Positions 1-9,526 of a stretch of 20,968 nt of DNA are shown piece by piece. A program made the position numbers and the translations under genes. The stretch covers positions 155,414 through 176,381 of the forward strand of contig JAMYWO010000046.1 of NCBI GenBank assembly GCA_024220525.1, given 5' to 3'. The notes below the pieces were generated by a model. That model did not search any database. It saw nothing but the letters and a program-made list of their open reading frames with translations, and had not been told where the DNA came from. This DNA comes from Cochliopodium minus. Lineage: Eukaryota > Discosea > Himatismenida > Cochliopodiidae. Each line of letters opens with the position of its first letter. Position 1 is the stretch's first letter.

Positions 1-52
1 TGCAGCAGTATTCCTTATATTTAATAACGTATTCTGTTCTATCTGTTACAGA

Positions 53-115
53 CTGTTGCTCCCTGTTAACTAGCTGTATTTTGAGTGAAAACAGGCTGTT
101 TCCTATACGTTAGGG
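53..115 (+). repeat. 63-bp repeat, left copy (inverted partner at 20893-20955)
   Basis: This stretch is the reverse complement of 20893-20955 over 63 bp with one difference (g at 73). It contains three CTGTT words at 53, 63 and 96 and a short palindrome, AAACAG-G-CTGTTT, at 89-101. It lies about 120 bp beyond the stop codon of CCT1. It is far more GC-rich than the surrounding DNA. It may be a dispersed genomic repeat on which the assembly stopped, or part of a small non-autonomous element. An 8-bp inverted pair (7-14 and 114-121) brackets the left copy only. Confidence 0.9.
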
Positions 116-235
116 AATACTCAAATTTGATGATAAAAGAAATTTAGTTCAAGTAAAATTTTGGTTTATTTTTTGAAAGAAATAAATTTTATTTAAAATA
201 AATTAAGAAATTTAAATTCGTTTTGAAGTTGATTC

Positions 236-3102
236 TTAGTGACCATGTCCATCATCACCAGAGTGTTTAGGATCAACTTGAACATTCAACAAAATAAGAT
301 CATCAATCTTCAAAAGAGAGATAGTAGCTTCAGTGGCAAATTGCAAAGACTTGATTTTACTCATAGCTGGTTCGATTACACCTGCCTTCAAGTTATCTCT
401 GATGGTTCCGTTAACCAAATCCAATCCATCGTTTTTCAAATGTTGTTTATCTTCTCTCTTTTGAGAGAGATTATGATGAGCTCTTAATTTTGAGACAAGA
501 TCAACAGAATCTATCAAATAAAAGATTTTTAATCTCTCTGAAAAAATAAAAGATTTTTAAATCAAATTACCTTTAGCAGCATTGAGGGAAAGAATTTTGG
601 GGATGATCAACAAAGCAGAAGCGAATTGTGCAACTGCGAGTTGTTCTCTGCTACCCAATGTTTCTGCGAAATTTTCGAGATAAATGTTAAGTGCAGTTTC
701 AACTGATCCTCCTTTATTTTATTTAAATAATAAAAGTTTATAATAAAATAAAAAATATAAAAATAAAGAATGAAACCTCCAGGAACAACCAATTTTGATT
801 CTAAAGTACGTTTTACAATGCAAATGGCATCGTGCATGGAACGTTCCATTTCGTCCAACATCAAGGAGTTAGGACCACGGAAAACAATACTTGCTGTCTT
901 TGATGTGGAACATCCACTGATGAAAATCAATTCGTCATCTAAAAATTACAAACAAATAAAATATAAGATTAATGAAAATTACAAATGAATGAAAGATTAA
1001 ATAAATCAATGAAAATGTAAAAAATAAAATAAAAGATTAAATAAATTAATGAAAAAAAAAATGTAAAATAAAATTATAAAAATAAATAATTTGAAAAGAA
1101 AAATACCAGCAATTTTCTTTTGTTCTACGACTTGAGCACTACCCAAGTTAGAGCTGTCAAATTTGTCGAGACCTTCTTCATTTTCAGTGTCAGTAAAATT
1201 GGTGACAACGGTAGCACCTGTTGCCTTTGCGATTTTTCTGAGATCAGACTTGTCTACTCTTCTCACTCCCATTATTCCTGCTTCTGCAAAATATTTCAAA
1301 GCCAACTCATCAATTCCTTACAAAAAAATAATAAAAATAATTAAAAAATTAATATTATAACTAATATCCTAACAATATTACTATTATCCTAACAATATTA
1401 CTATTATCCTAACAATATCATAACTATTATTTTAAATAATATTATAATTAATATCATAACTAATATTTTAGATATTATTATAACTAAGATGATAAAATAT
1501 TAATTATAAAAAAGAGAGGAGGAGGGAAGGTAAAATACCTTTGGAAACGAGGACAACATTAGCACCACTTTTGATGATGAGTTCACAAGTTTCCTTCAAC
1601 AAGGTGGTTTCTCTTTCCCTAATCAACTCTAACTCACTTGTGTCCTCAATCACCACTTTAATTCCGTGACTCATTTTCACCTTTAACATAAGTTGAAATA
1701 AATAAAATTAAAACACAATAAATAAAATTAAAACACAATAAATAATAAAAAATAAAATAATAACAAAATAAAATAATAATAAAATAAAATAATAATAAAA
1801 TAAAATAATAATAAAATAGAATGAAGTCAATGGAGAATATTTTATAAATAAATTTTGAAAAATAAACAAAAGGAGTTAAGTTTAAATAAAATTAAGAAAA
1901 AAAAAATTAAAGAAAAAAGATTACTTTTTGTAAGTTGACATCCAAACAAGCAATTTTAGCATTCTTGATTATTTTAGGCATACTTTGGTCAGATACGGTG
2001 CTGTTCAAAGCATAACCTTCTACAAAGATACTTTCTTTGATGCTTTTACCTTGTTGTTTCAAAACATTGATGTTATCTATTGGATAGAAATCTTGTCCTA
2101 AAAAAATATAAAATAAATTGGTTTGAAAACACATTCAAATGCTTTAATTCTATTTATTTAAAAGATTTTTTTCATTATTAAACTTTTTGAAAAGATTATA
2201 AATTATTTTTGTTTAAAATGAAGAAATTACCCTTATCATTGGTTACTTTGATTCTTGTGACTGCAGCGACACACATTTCTGCGAAAAATTGAGATTCACT
2301 TCCTATGATTTTGGAGGACATGGAGGTTTTTGCTACATTCAACAAGACATCCTTACCCAAGCTGCTTGTGAGTGTTCCATATCTCTCTGTGATGTAGTTA
2401 CATGCTTCTTTGCAGGCAATTCTGAAGCCAGAAATGATAGAGGTAGGATGGATCTTTTGTTTTACTAATTCATTTGCTTTCTAAAAGGGAATGAAATATT
2501 AATTTGTTATTTGGGATGCCATATTGATATTTGATAATATTTATACTAATAAAGCCTATATAATTTTATTCCTTTAATTTATAAATAATAAAGGTAATAA
2601 AACTGATTTTTCAATTAAAGGGGAATATAATTTATGACTATTATATTTAGTACGAGATAAATTATTAATTTTTCTTGTTTTTTTATAAATTAATCATCAA
2701 AAAATTTACCTTTAATAATTCAGCCGCAAGTAAAACAACAGTAGTTGTCCCATCTCCAACTTCTCTATCTTGAAGAGTTGCGAGATCTACCAAAATCTTT
2801 GCTGCAGGATGTTCTACGTCTAATTGTTTCAAAATGGTGGCACCATCATTGGTGATCATTATTTCTCCTTCCCCATCAACAATCATTTTATCCAAACCAA
2901 CAGGACCAAAAGAGGTTTTAACAATATTTGCAATAGCCAATGTTGCAGTAACTATAAAATAAATCATAAATTTTTAGGGAAATTTTATTTGTCAAAAATT
3001 AAAGGATTTTATACCAGTTTGGTTTCTTGCTTCTTCTCCACTAAATCTATCCCCATCAATACCAAGATTGGTATTACGCAAAGAAAATTGATCTCCTTCC
3101 AT
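236..3102 (-). CDS. CCT1: T-complex protein 1 subunit alpha (chaperonin CCT1), 9 exons
   Basis: Group II chaperonin subunit of the cytosolic CCT/TRiC ring, which uses ATP to fold actin, tubulin and WD-repeat proteins. Exons (5' to 3', minus strand): 3102-3015, 2951-2710, 2480-2231, 2097-1925, 1680-1539, 1316-1107, 938-777, 711-571, 510-236. The phases join without a break to give 560 residues, close to the human alpha subunit (556). Family marks are the N-terminus [14 protein letters not shown] (45-52), NDGATIL (64-70), the nucleotide motif GDGTT (95-99), the alpha-type stretch [17 protein letters not shown], and VVPGGG (419-424). The C-terminus is short and ends GDDGHGH. The alpha assignment rests on these segments and the MEG start rather than on a search. 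Introns are 60-244 bp, and two of them contain 20-bp tandem repeats. No missing catalytic segment was seen. Confidence 0.95.
1361..1420. repeat. 20-bp tandem repeat, 3 copies, in a CCT1 intron
   Basis: Three head-to-tail copies of a unit close to ctattatcctaacaatatta start at 1361, 1381 and 1401, with single-base differences in the first and last copies. They lie inside the intron 1317-1538. This looks like slippage or local duplication in AT-rich intron DNA. Confidence 0.85.
1701..1740. repeat. 20-bp exact tandem duplication in a CCT1 intron
   Basis: The unit aataaaattaaaacacaata occurs twice without change at 1701-1720 and 1721-1740. It lies inside the intron 1681-1924, followed by AATAAAAT-rich low-complexity DNA to about 1820. 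Confidence 0.85.
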
Positions 3103-3326
3103 TTATATTTTAATTATTCTCTAGTTTTTTTTTTGTTTTTTATTTTAAAGTATAAAACATTGAGAATATAACATTTATTTGGATGACAATAACCAAGAAT
3201 TTCATTGAAAGAGATTTACAAGAAAAAAAGATCAAGTTTTGTTTTTCAACTTTTTATTAAATTTGTTTTAAAAAAGGAAATTATAATAGTTAAATAAGGA
3301 ATAAAATAAGGAAAATGAAAAAGGTA

Positions 3327-5083
3327 TTAATTATTCTCCATGTGCTCTTGAAGAACATTGACAGCTTCTTCAATCTTTTTGACGAGTTCTTGTTGATCTT
3401 CAATAAGATTGATGAGTTCGTGTTCATCAAGGGATTCGAGAAGCATACCAGTGATTTTTCCAGCATCATTGAAGTTGATTTGAGGATTTTGTTTGAAGAA
3501 ATTTTCAATATTTTGATAAAGTACATCACCGATGATTCTCTTCTTTTGTTCAGGATCTTGGGTGTTATTGATGATTGAGAAAATGTTGTTAATGTTGGAT
3601 TGTTCAACATTAGGATTGTTTCTTGTTTGATTCATTTGATGAGGATTCTTTTTTCTGTAATTGTTGTTGTTTAATTGATTGTTGTTAGGACCTCTGTTGT
3701 TGTTAGGATAACGTTTGTTCATGTAAGGCATGTTTCCTCTGTTGTTGTTGTTGTTGAATTGGTTATTGTTATTGTTATTATTATTATTAAAAGGGAGTCC
3801 ACCAGTCATGTTATTCTTTCCGATTCTGTGAGAGTATTGGGCTTGGAGTTGAGCAGTTCTGATTTCTTTTCTTTGAGCCAAAGCAACATACAAAGGCTTG
3901 TTGAAAAGCATTCTTCCATTCAATTCAGTAGCAGCCTTTTGTGCATCTTCAGGGGAAGCAAAGCAAACAAAACCGAAACCCTTACTTACATTGTTGTCGT
4001 CACGCATTACCCTAGAGGAAGTGATATCACCATAAGAAGAAAACAATTCGAGGAGTTTTTTATCATCAATTTGATCGTCCAAGTTCTTAATGTAAAGATT
4101 AGAATCTTGAAATTTCAATTTTCTCTCTTCAAATTGCTTTCTCAATTGGCTTAATCTCTCACTCTTCTTTTGGGCCTTTGCGACGTAGACCTTGGTACCA
4201 AGAAATTCTTTTTCGTGTAATTCTTCGACCGCTTTGATGGCAGCTTCAGGAGTCTTGTAGTTGATGAAACCAAATCCCTTGCTTATTTTGTTATCATCAA
4301 ACATAATGACTAAAGAAGTGATCTCTCCATATTGTGAAAACTTTTCTTTCAATTCATTCTCTGAAATTTTTGGATTCAAATTCTTTACAAAAATGTTTGT
4401 GTACTTTGGAGCATTTGTGGTTTCGACGGAACGTTGCTTTTTATTTTTGAAATGGGTTACACTGATTTTTTTACCTTCCAATTCAATCCCGTTTGTTCCA
4501 TCAATTGCCTTTTGTGCTGCCTCCATGTTCTCAAAATGGACATATCCGAACCCTTTGCTTACGCCGTTGGTATCAGTCTCAACTTTGCAAGATAAGATGG
4601 TACCGAATTGGGAGAAATTATCGTAAAGATCTTGACTTTGAATTGATGGATGCAAATCTTTAATGAAAATATTTCCCACTCCACTCTTTCTAATGTATGG
4701 ATCACGTTGAGACCACATGATACGACATGGTTTAACCCCTTTTAAAATTATTAAATAATTTTTTATCTCAAAGAAAAAATATTTTATAATTTATTTGCTG
4801 CTATTCAATATCTCTTATAAAAATGAAAATTACCAATGATAGGTGTGTAATTCAAGGTATCAATTGCTCTTTCTGCATCTTCAACTCTATGATAATTGAC
4901 GTAAGCATATCCAAGAGATCTTCTTGTACTAGAATCTCTGCAAACACGAATGGATGCAACTGGACCAACTTTTCTGAAAACATCGAAAAGTACTGATTCT
5001 GTAACATTTTGTTCAAGATCTCCAACATAGAGGGATCCAGTTTGGAAACTAGTCTGGTTTGGGGTTTGGTTCTCAGGGTTCAT
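3327..5083 (-). CDS. PABPC: Cytoplasmic polyadenylate-binding protein, 2 exons
   Basis: Binds mRNA poly(A) tails and links them to translation initiation and deadenylation factors. Exon 1 is 5083-4834 and exon 2 is 4738-3327; the 95-bp intron splits a glycine codon inside RRM1 (...[18 protein letters not shown]). The product is 553 residues. Four RRMs are visible at about 18-93, 105-180, 197-272 and 296-371, each with an RNP1-like block ([36 protein letters not shown]). A linker rich in Asn (about 398-470) takes the place of the usual Pro/Gln-rich region. A C-terminal MLLE peptide-binding domain (about 475-550) keeps the diagnostic KITGMLLE at 511-518, so the usual PAM2-partner docking is likely conserved. 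Start: the ATG at 5083 is followed by MNPENQTPN and then SLYVGDL, as in the family. It is divergent from WDR82, 134 bp away. Confidence 0.96.
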
Positions 5084-5217
5084 TTCTTTAATATATATTT
5101 TGAGAAAATTTTGGGAAAATAGAATTTTTTTTACCTTTATATATTTTTTTTTTTTTTTTATTTTTATTTTTTTTTATTTTTTTTATTAATTTTTCCAACA
5201 AATGAAAATTATAAAAA
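5084..5217. promoter_or_regulatory. Bidirectional spacer between PABP and WDR82 starts
   Basis: Only 134 bp separate the two start codons, which face away from each other, so both 5' UTRs and promoters should lie here. The centre (about 5140-5190) is a long tract of T runs broken by single A residues, the sort of poly(dA:dT) that tends to exclude nucleosomes. No specific factor site could be named. The role is inferred from position and composition only. Confidence 0.4.
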
Positions 5218-6347
5218 ATGCAAGAGAAGGAAATATCTTCTGACAATCTGAAACAATTTTCCATTGCGAAAGTGTTCAAAAACGTAGGATATTTATATTT
5301 TGGTTAATATTGAATAAAATGATAAATTTATAATAAAATTATTGGAAAGAAAGGACAAATAAATTCGATTGATTTTTATCATGATGGTAAATTAGCCGTG
5401 ACATCATGTGATGATAATACTGTCAAAGTATATGATACTTTGAAAGGAGTTGAAAAACATGTTGTAAACAGTAAAAAATATGGAGTAGATTTGGTCAAAT
5501 TCACACATCATGAAAATAATGTGATTTGTGCTTCAAAAAATAATTGGGATGAAACAATTAGATATTGGAGTTTATATGATAATAGTTATATAAGATATTT
5601 TAAAGGCCATAGAAAGGGTGTGGTATCATTAGCAATGTCACCATCAAATGATAATTTTTTATCGGCTTCTTTAGATCAAACAGGTAAAAAGAAAAATTGA
5701 TGATTTTTCTTATTTCTCAAAAATTCAATTCCAAATTCTTCCTTTTTTGCTTTTTAGTAAGAGTTTGGGATTTAAGATCAAATTCAACACAAGGATTAAT
5801 CAGACCTATTTTGGGAGATTCACCAAGAGTGGCATTTGATAATCAAACAGAATTGATTTTTTCAGTGACAACAGATAATAAAATTAAATTATTTGATTTT
5901 AGAAAATATGATTCTGGTCCTTTTGGAAATTTCATGATCACTCATCCCAATAACACCCCTTTTAAATGGGCATCTATGGAATTCAGTAAAGATGGAAAAT
6001 ATATTATTTGTGCTACAGATACACCTTATATCTTTGTATTGGATAGTTTTGAAGGTAAAATAGTGAATGTATATAGCGATAGAGAAAATGCTGGTTCTCA
6101 TATGATTTCCGCTTCTTGTTCTCCTGATTCTAAATATGTTTTTTCTGGATCAGAGAATGGAAAAATCTATATTTGGCCTATTGATCCACATACTTATTCT
6201 CCGAAACCCATTTCTATTATGAAAGAGCATACCAATCTTGTAAAAAATGTTGTATTTAACCCTGCTTATTTCATGATGATGAGTGGTTGTTCTTCTTTGG
6301 CTTTATGGATTCCCAAAGAGGTCCATTCCAATGAAAAAAACTATTAA
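5218..6347 (+). CDS. WDR82: WDR82/Swd2-type WD-repeat protein, 3 exons
   Basis: WDR82/Swd2 is a beta-propeller subunit shared by SET1/COMPASS H3K4 methyltransferase and by RNA polymerase II termination/phosphatase complexes. Exons: 5218-5283, 5350-5683, 5758-6347, giving 329 residues (human 313). The short first exon, MQEKEISSDN then SIAKVFKN, matches the family N-terminus and could easily be missed. Diagnostic segments follow in order: SCDDNTVKVYD, SKKYGVDLVKFTH, DETIRYWSLYDNSYIRYFKGH, MSPSNDNFLSASLDQT/VRVWDLR, GPFGNF, SGSENGKIYIW, and the C-terminal SGCSSLALWIP. Intron 1 (66 bp) is phase 0; intron 2 (74 bp) splits a valine codon. Assignment to WDR82 rather than a generic WD protein rests on KKYGVDL and the DNSYIRYFKGH block. 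Confidence 0.93.
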
Positions 6348-6502
6348 TTCAAGTAACAGGTTAATATCATGGCAGACAATTTGTTACCCTATTGTTTATT
6401 CAAACAAATAGACCTTTATTTATTCATTTGCAAAAAAAAAAAAAAAATTAAAAAAAAAAAAAAATCACCTTATTAGCCTTTCTCTTTTTTCTTATTTTCA
6501 TC

Positions 6503-9179
6503 ATGTCCCAAGTAGAAACAATTGTTTTCACAAAAGAGGAATTTGAAAAATATCAAAAGGAATTGTTGGATTTGAGAAATACCAAATATAATTTAGAGGG
6601 AAATTTAAGGAAACAAGAGCTGGGTAAATATAATGTCATTTAAATATATTTTTAACAAAAATTTATTTAAAATTTATTCACATTATCTTTGATATAAACC
6701 TTTAATTCAACAGAAATCAATCAATGGAAAACTAAATATCAAAACGCATTTCAACAAAATGAACAAGCACAGAGTATATTTTAAACAATTTTTGGTTAAA
6801 AATTAAAGTTCAAAATCCTTTTCTTTTTTTTTCAAAGAAATTATCAATCAGAGCAAAGATAAAAAGGAATTTTTGATCCTCACCAAGCAGGTACAAACAT
6901 TATCCACCAATTTATCTCTTGCAAAAGAAGAAAATGAGCAACAACAACAAGTATTAAAAAACCATCTTAAAGAAATGTTCGCCAACACTGAAGATTTGGA
7001 GAATAAAATAAAAGAACACTTGAGAGTGATTCAGGTTCAAGAAAAAGAATTGAATAATCTCAAAGTTGAAATTAAAAATGGAAAAAACAAATCAGAAGAT
7101 ATTGGCAATATTAATTCGATAGATGAGAATAATGTTGATAATAATACAACAAATAATCAGGATATCCCCACCAATGTAGAAGATAATAAAAATGATAATA
7201 ATAATTTTATTGAAACCAATAATAATGAGAACAATGAGAATTCCACCAATTCTATTGGTGATAATAGTGATTATGGAGATGATAGTGACCGTAATAAAAA
7301 TAACAATAACAGTAAAAGCACAAAAAATGGAGAAGAGATTCAACACTACAAAAAGAAGATAGAACAACTCAAAGAAGAGATTTCCTCCATCAAACAAGAG
7401 AAGCAAAATCTCCTCTCTGACCTCACCAAAAAGGATTTCGAGATCGAAACTCTAAAATTGGAGACTTCAAGTAAAGGTAAATCTTCAATCTTTATTTTCC
7501 CCAAATCATTTTAATAATTAATAATTTTAATTAATTAAAATTAATTAATAATTTAATTAATTAAAATTAATTAAATCTAAAATTTATGGAAATCTAAATA
7601 ACTGAAAAATAAATATGTGTATTATTTCGTTTTAACTCTTTCATTTTAATTCTTTTATTCCTTTACTATATAACCTGGTATTAATTTTTTATTTTAGTTT
7701 TGTTTATTTTTTAAACCAAAATTTGTTTTATACTTATTAAAATTTTTTTAATAAAAAAGGAGGAGAACAAGGAGGAAATTCAAATTCGATGAGTATGGTA
7801 CAAAAGCAAAACTATTTAAAAGAAATAGAAAGACTTTCAAAACAATTACAAGATTTTCAAGAACTGACTCAAATGAAAAGTACTCAGGTGAAGAAAATGA
7901 GGGAAACAAATGAATCTTTGTCTCTCGATATCTCTCAACGTGACAAGAAAATAGAAGTTTTAAATGTTGCCAATGAAAATACCAAACAAGCCAATCAAAA
8001 ACTCATTTTAGAAAAAAAAGATTTTCAAGAAAAACTCAATCAGGCCAATTTGTCTACTGAGGTTTTTTAAACTTCCCTTTTTTTTCATTTCTTTTTACTT
8101 CTTATTACTATAAAGTAATAAAAAAAAAGTTTATTTTAAATTAAACAAAAAAGATTTATTGTCAATTTTGATAATCATCAATTATTTTTTGGTCATATTT
8201 CAATTTATTCAAAAAATAAATATAAAATCAATTTATTATAAAAAGTAACTATAATTAATTTATAAAATAATTTAATTAAATTATCAAAATAAAAAAATAA
8301 TTTATAAAAATAATTAAATTGAATAATATAAAAATAATTAAATTGAATAATATAAAAATAATTAAATTAATTGTAAAAAAAAATTAAAAGTAATTTATAA
8401 ATAAATAATTAAAATAAATTATTCAAAAAAAAAAAAAAAGAAAGCGAAAGGAGAGTTAAATTTGATGCATAACAAGTTTAATCAACAAATGAATGTTTAT
8501 TCAGAATTAAAAAATGATTACAAAATAATTGAAGAGAAAAACAAAAATCTCAATGAAACACTTGATCGTGTCAAAGAAAAACAAAAAATTCTCACCTCTG
8601 ACAATGAAAAATTAACAAAGGGTAACTTTTCTTTTTTTAATAAAAATTATAATATTTACAAAATCACTTTTTTTTTTTTCACTTAATATTTTATTTAATC
8701 TTAATAAAATATTTAAATTTTCAATTGTTTGATTTCTATATAAACAAAAATTCGGTAGTTTTTAATGATTAAATTTTTTTGTTTGATTTTTTTTCAATTT
8801 ATTACAAACAATTTTTTTTTTTTTTGTTTCGTTTTAATTTTTACAAATAATTTTAATTTTAATTTTTTAATTTTGTATTTTGATTTGACTATTTGATAAT
8901 CAAATTTTATTTTTCTTATAATTTTGATTATCATGACATGAATACTAATTTATTTATAAAAATAATAAAAATATAGAAAATGAGGAATACGGGAACAGAG
9001 AAAAAGAGTATAAGGAAAAGATATTTGTGTTGGAAAAACAATTGGAAAACGCATCTACTGATTTAAAGCAACAAATGCAAGAAATCATTCAACAAAAAGA
9101 TGATGTTCTCCTCGAAAATTCTTCCCTTAAACAAACCATCCTCGATCTCAATTCTTCCATTGATTCCCTCAACCTTTCT
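6503..9179 (+). CDS. Long coiled-coil protein, 5' part only (3' end lost at a sequence join)
   Basis: Not identified beyond being a coiled-coil protein. Exons: 6503-6623, 6714-6773, 6838-7476, 7760-8061, 8441-8621, 8977-9179; phases join to give 502 codons with no stop. The start is the ATG in tcATGtccc (MSQVETIVF). Nearly all the sequence is charged heptad-like helix rich in Glu, Lys, Gln, Asn and Leu, interrupted at roughly residues 148-222 by an acidic Asn-rich low-complexity stretch. Golgins, kinetochore or centrosomal tethers look like this; no GRIP, motor or other domain is visible in this part. The last exon ends at a GTACCC donor (9180), after which only T-rich DNA runs to the ambiguous base at 9413. 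The real 3' exons are therefore absent. Exons 1, 2 and 6 are supported only by splice signals, phase and continued coiled-coil character. Confidence 0.75.
7530..7572. repeat. AATTAATT palindromic tract in intron
   Basis: Stacked AATTAATT words form perfect self-complementary stretches such as taattttaattaattaaaa in the intron 7477-7759. It would be expected to fold as a hairpin, and is probably simple AT-rich drift. Confidence 0.6.
7686..7762 (+). repeat. 77-bp segment duplicated exactly at 9336-9412
   Basis: This segment is the last 74 bp of the intron 7477-7759 plus the first three bases of the following exon. Exactly the same 77 bases occur at 9336-9412, offset by 1650 bp, and stop at the ambiguous base 9413. 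Here it has a clear job, carrying the acceptor for the exon at 7760, so this is the original copy. Confidence 0.95.
8311..8370. repeat. 24-bp tandem repeat, about 2.5 copies, in intron
   Basis: A 24-bp AT-only unit (with one G) starts at 8311, 8335 and 8359, the last copy being partial. It lies in the intron 8062-8440 of the coiled-coil gene. Confidence 0.75.
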
Positions 9180-9526
9180 GTACCCTTTTTTTTTTAAAAT
9201 ATTTTTTAATTTTTTGTTATTTTTTTCTTGTTTTTTTTTTTTAATATTTTTTTATTTTAAATTTTTTTTTGTTATTTTTATTTTTTTTATCATTTTTTTC
9301 TTTTTATTTTTTTTATTATTTTTTTCTTAAAGTTATTTTTATTTTAGTTTTGTTTATTTTTTAAACCAAAATTTGTTTTATACTTATTAAAATTTTTTTA
9401 ATAAAAAAGGAGNAATAAAAAAATAAAAAAATAAAAAAATAATAAAATAATAAAATAATAAAATAATAAAATAATAAAATAATAAAATAAATAAAAAATA
9501 AAATAAAACAAATTTTTTTTTATTAC
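9180..9526. other. Low-complexity region with single-N join; probable assembly artefact
   Basis: No coding sequence is visible here. From 9180 the plus-strand gene enters an intron of nearly pure T runs (to about 9335). Then comes a 77-bp exact copy of 7686-7762, ending at base 9413, which is N. Beyond it lie A-rich AATAAAAT-type repeats (to about 9510) and the start of an intron of the minus-strand transporter (donor at 9526-9525). Two genes on opposite strands are both cut here. The copied acceptor would enter its exon in phase 1, but the last real exon (ending 9179) is phase 0, so the copy does not serve as a proper splice site for this gene. This suggests that gap filling or contig joining put the pieces together wrongly. 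Confidence 0.8.

Noticed and set aside
110-115. TTAGGG hexamer in the left repeat and CCCTAA in the right one, suggesting telomeres
   Set aside because: Only one hexamer per side, and the G-rich strand points inward on the left, the wrong way for a chromosome end.
188-193. AATAAA-type polyadenylation signals near most gene ends
   Set aside because: In DNA this AT-rich the hexamer is expected by chance everywhere, so I did not annotate them apart from a low-confidence note after actin.
3675-4154. 159-residue plus-strand open frame across the PABP gene
   Set aside because: It is the antisense shadow of the PABP coding exon; its Val/Ile runs are the complement of Asn codons.
5700-5757. An ATG-less frame reading through the second WDR82 intron as a separate gene start
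   Set aside because: The propeller sequence is continuous only when 5684-5757 is removed as a GT-AG intron.
7092-7406. Hydrophobic Ile/Val-rich minus-strand frame that looks like a membrane protein
   Set aside because: Complement of Asn/Asp-rich codons of the coiled-coil gene.
9336-9412. A true tandem duplication inside the coiled-coil gene
   Set aside because: Identity is perfect in neutral intron DNA, the acceptor phase does not fit the preceding exon, and the copy ends precisely at the N; an assembly fault is the simpler reading.
9387-9526. Open extension of the transporter exon into the A/T-rich tract
   Set aside because: Homology ends at the GT donor at 9526; the rest encodes only Phe/Leu/Tyr/Ile from simple repeats and crosses the N.
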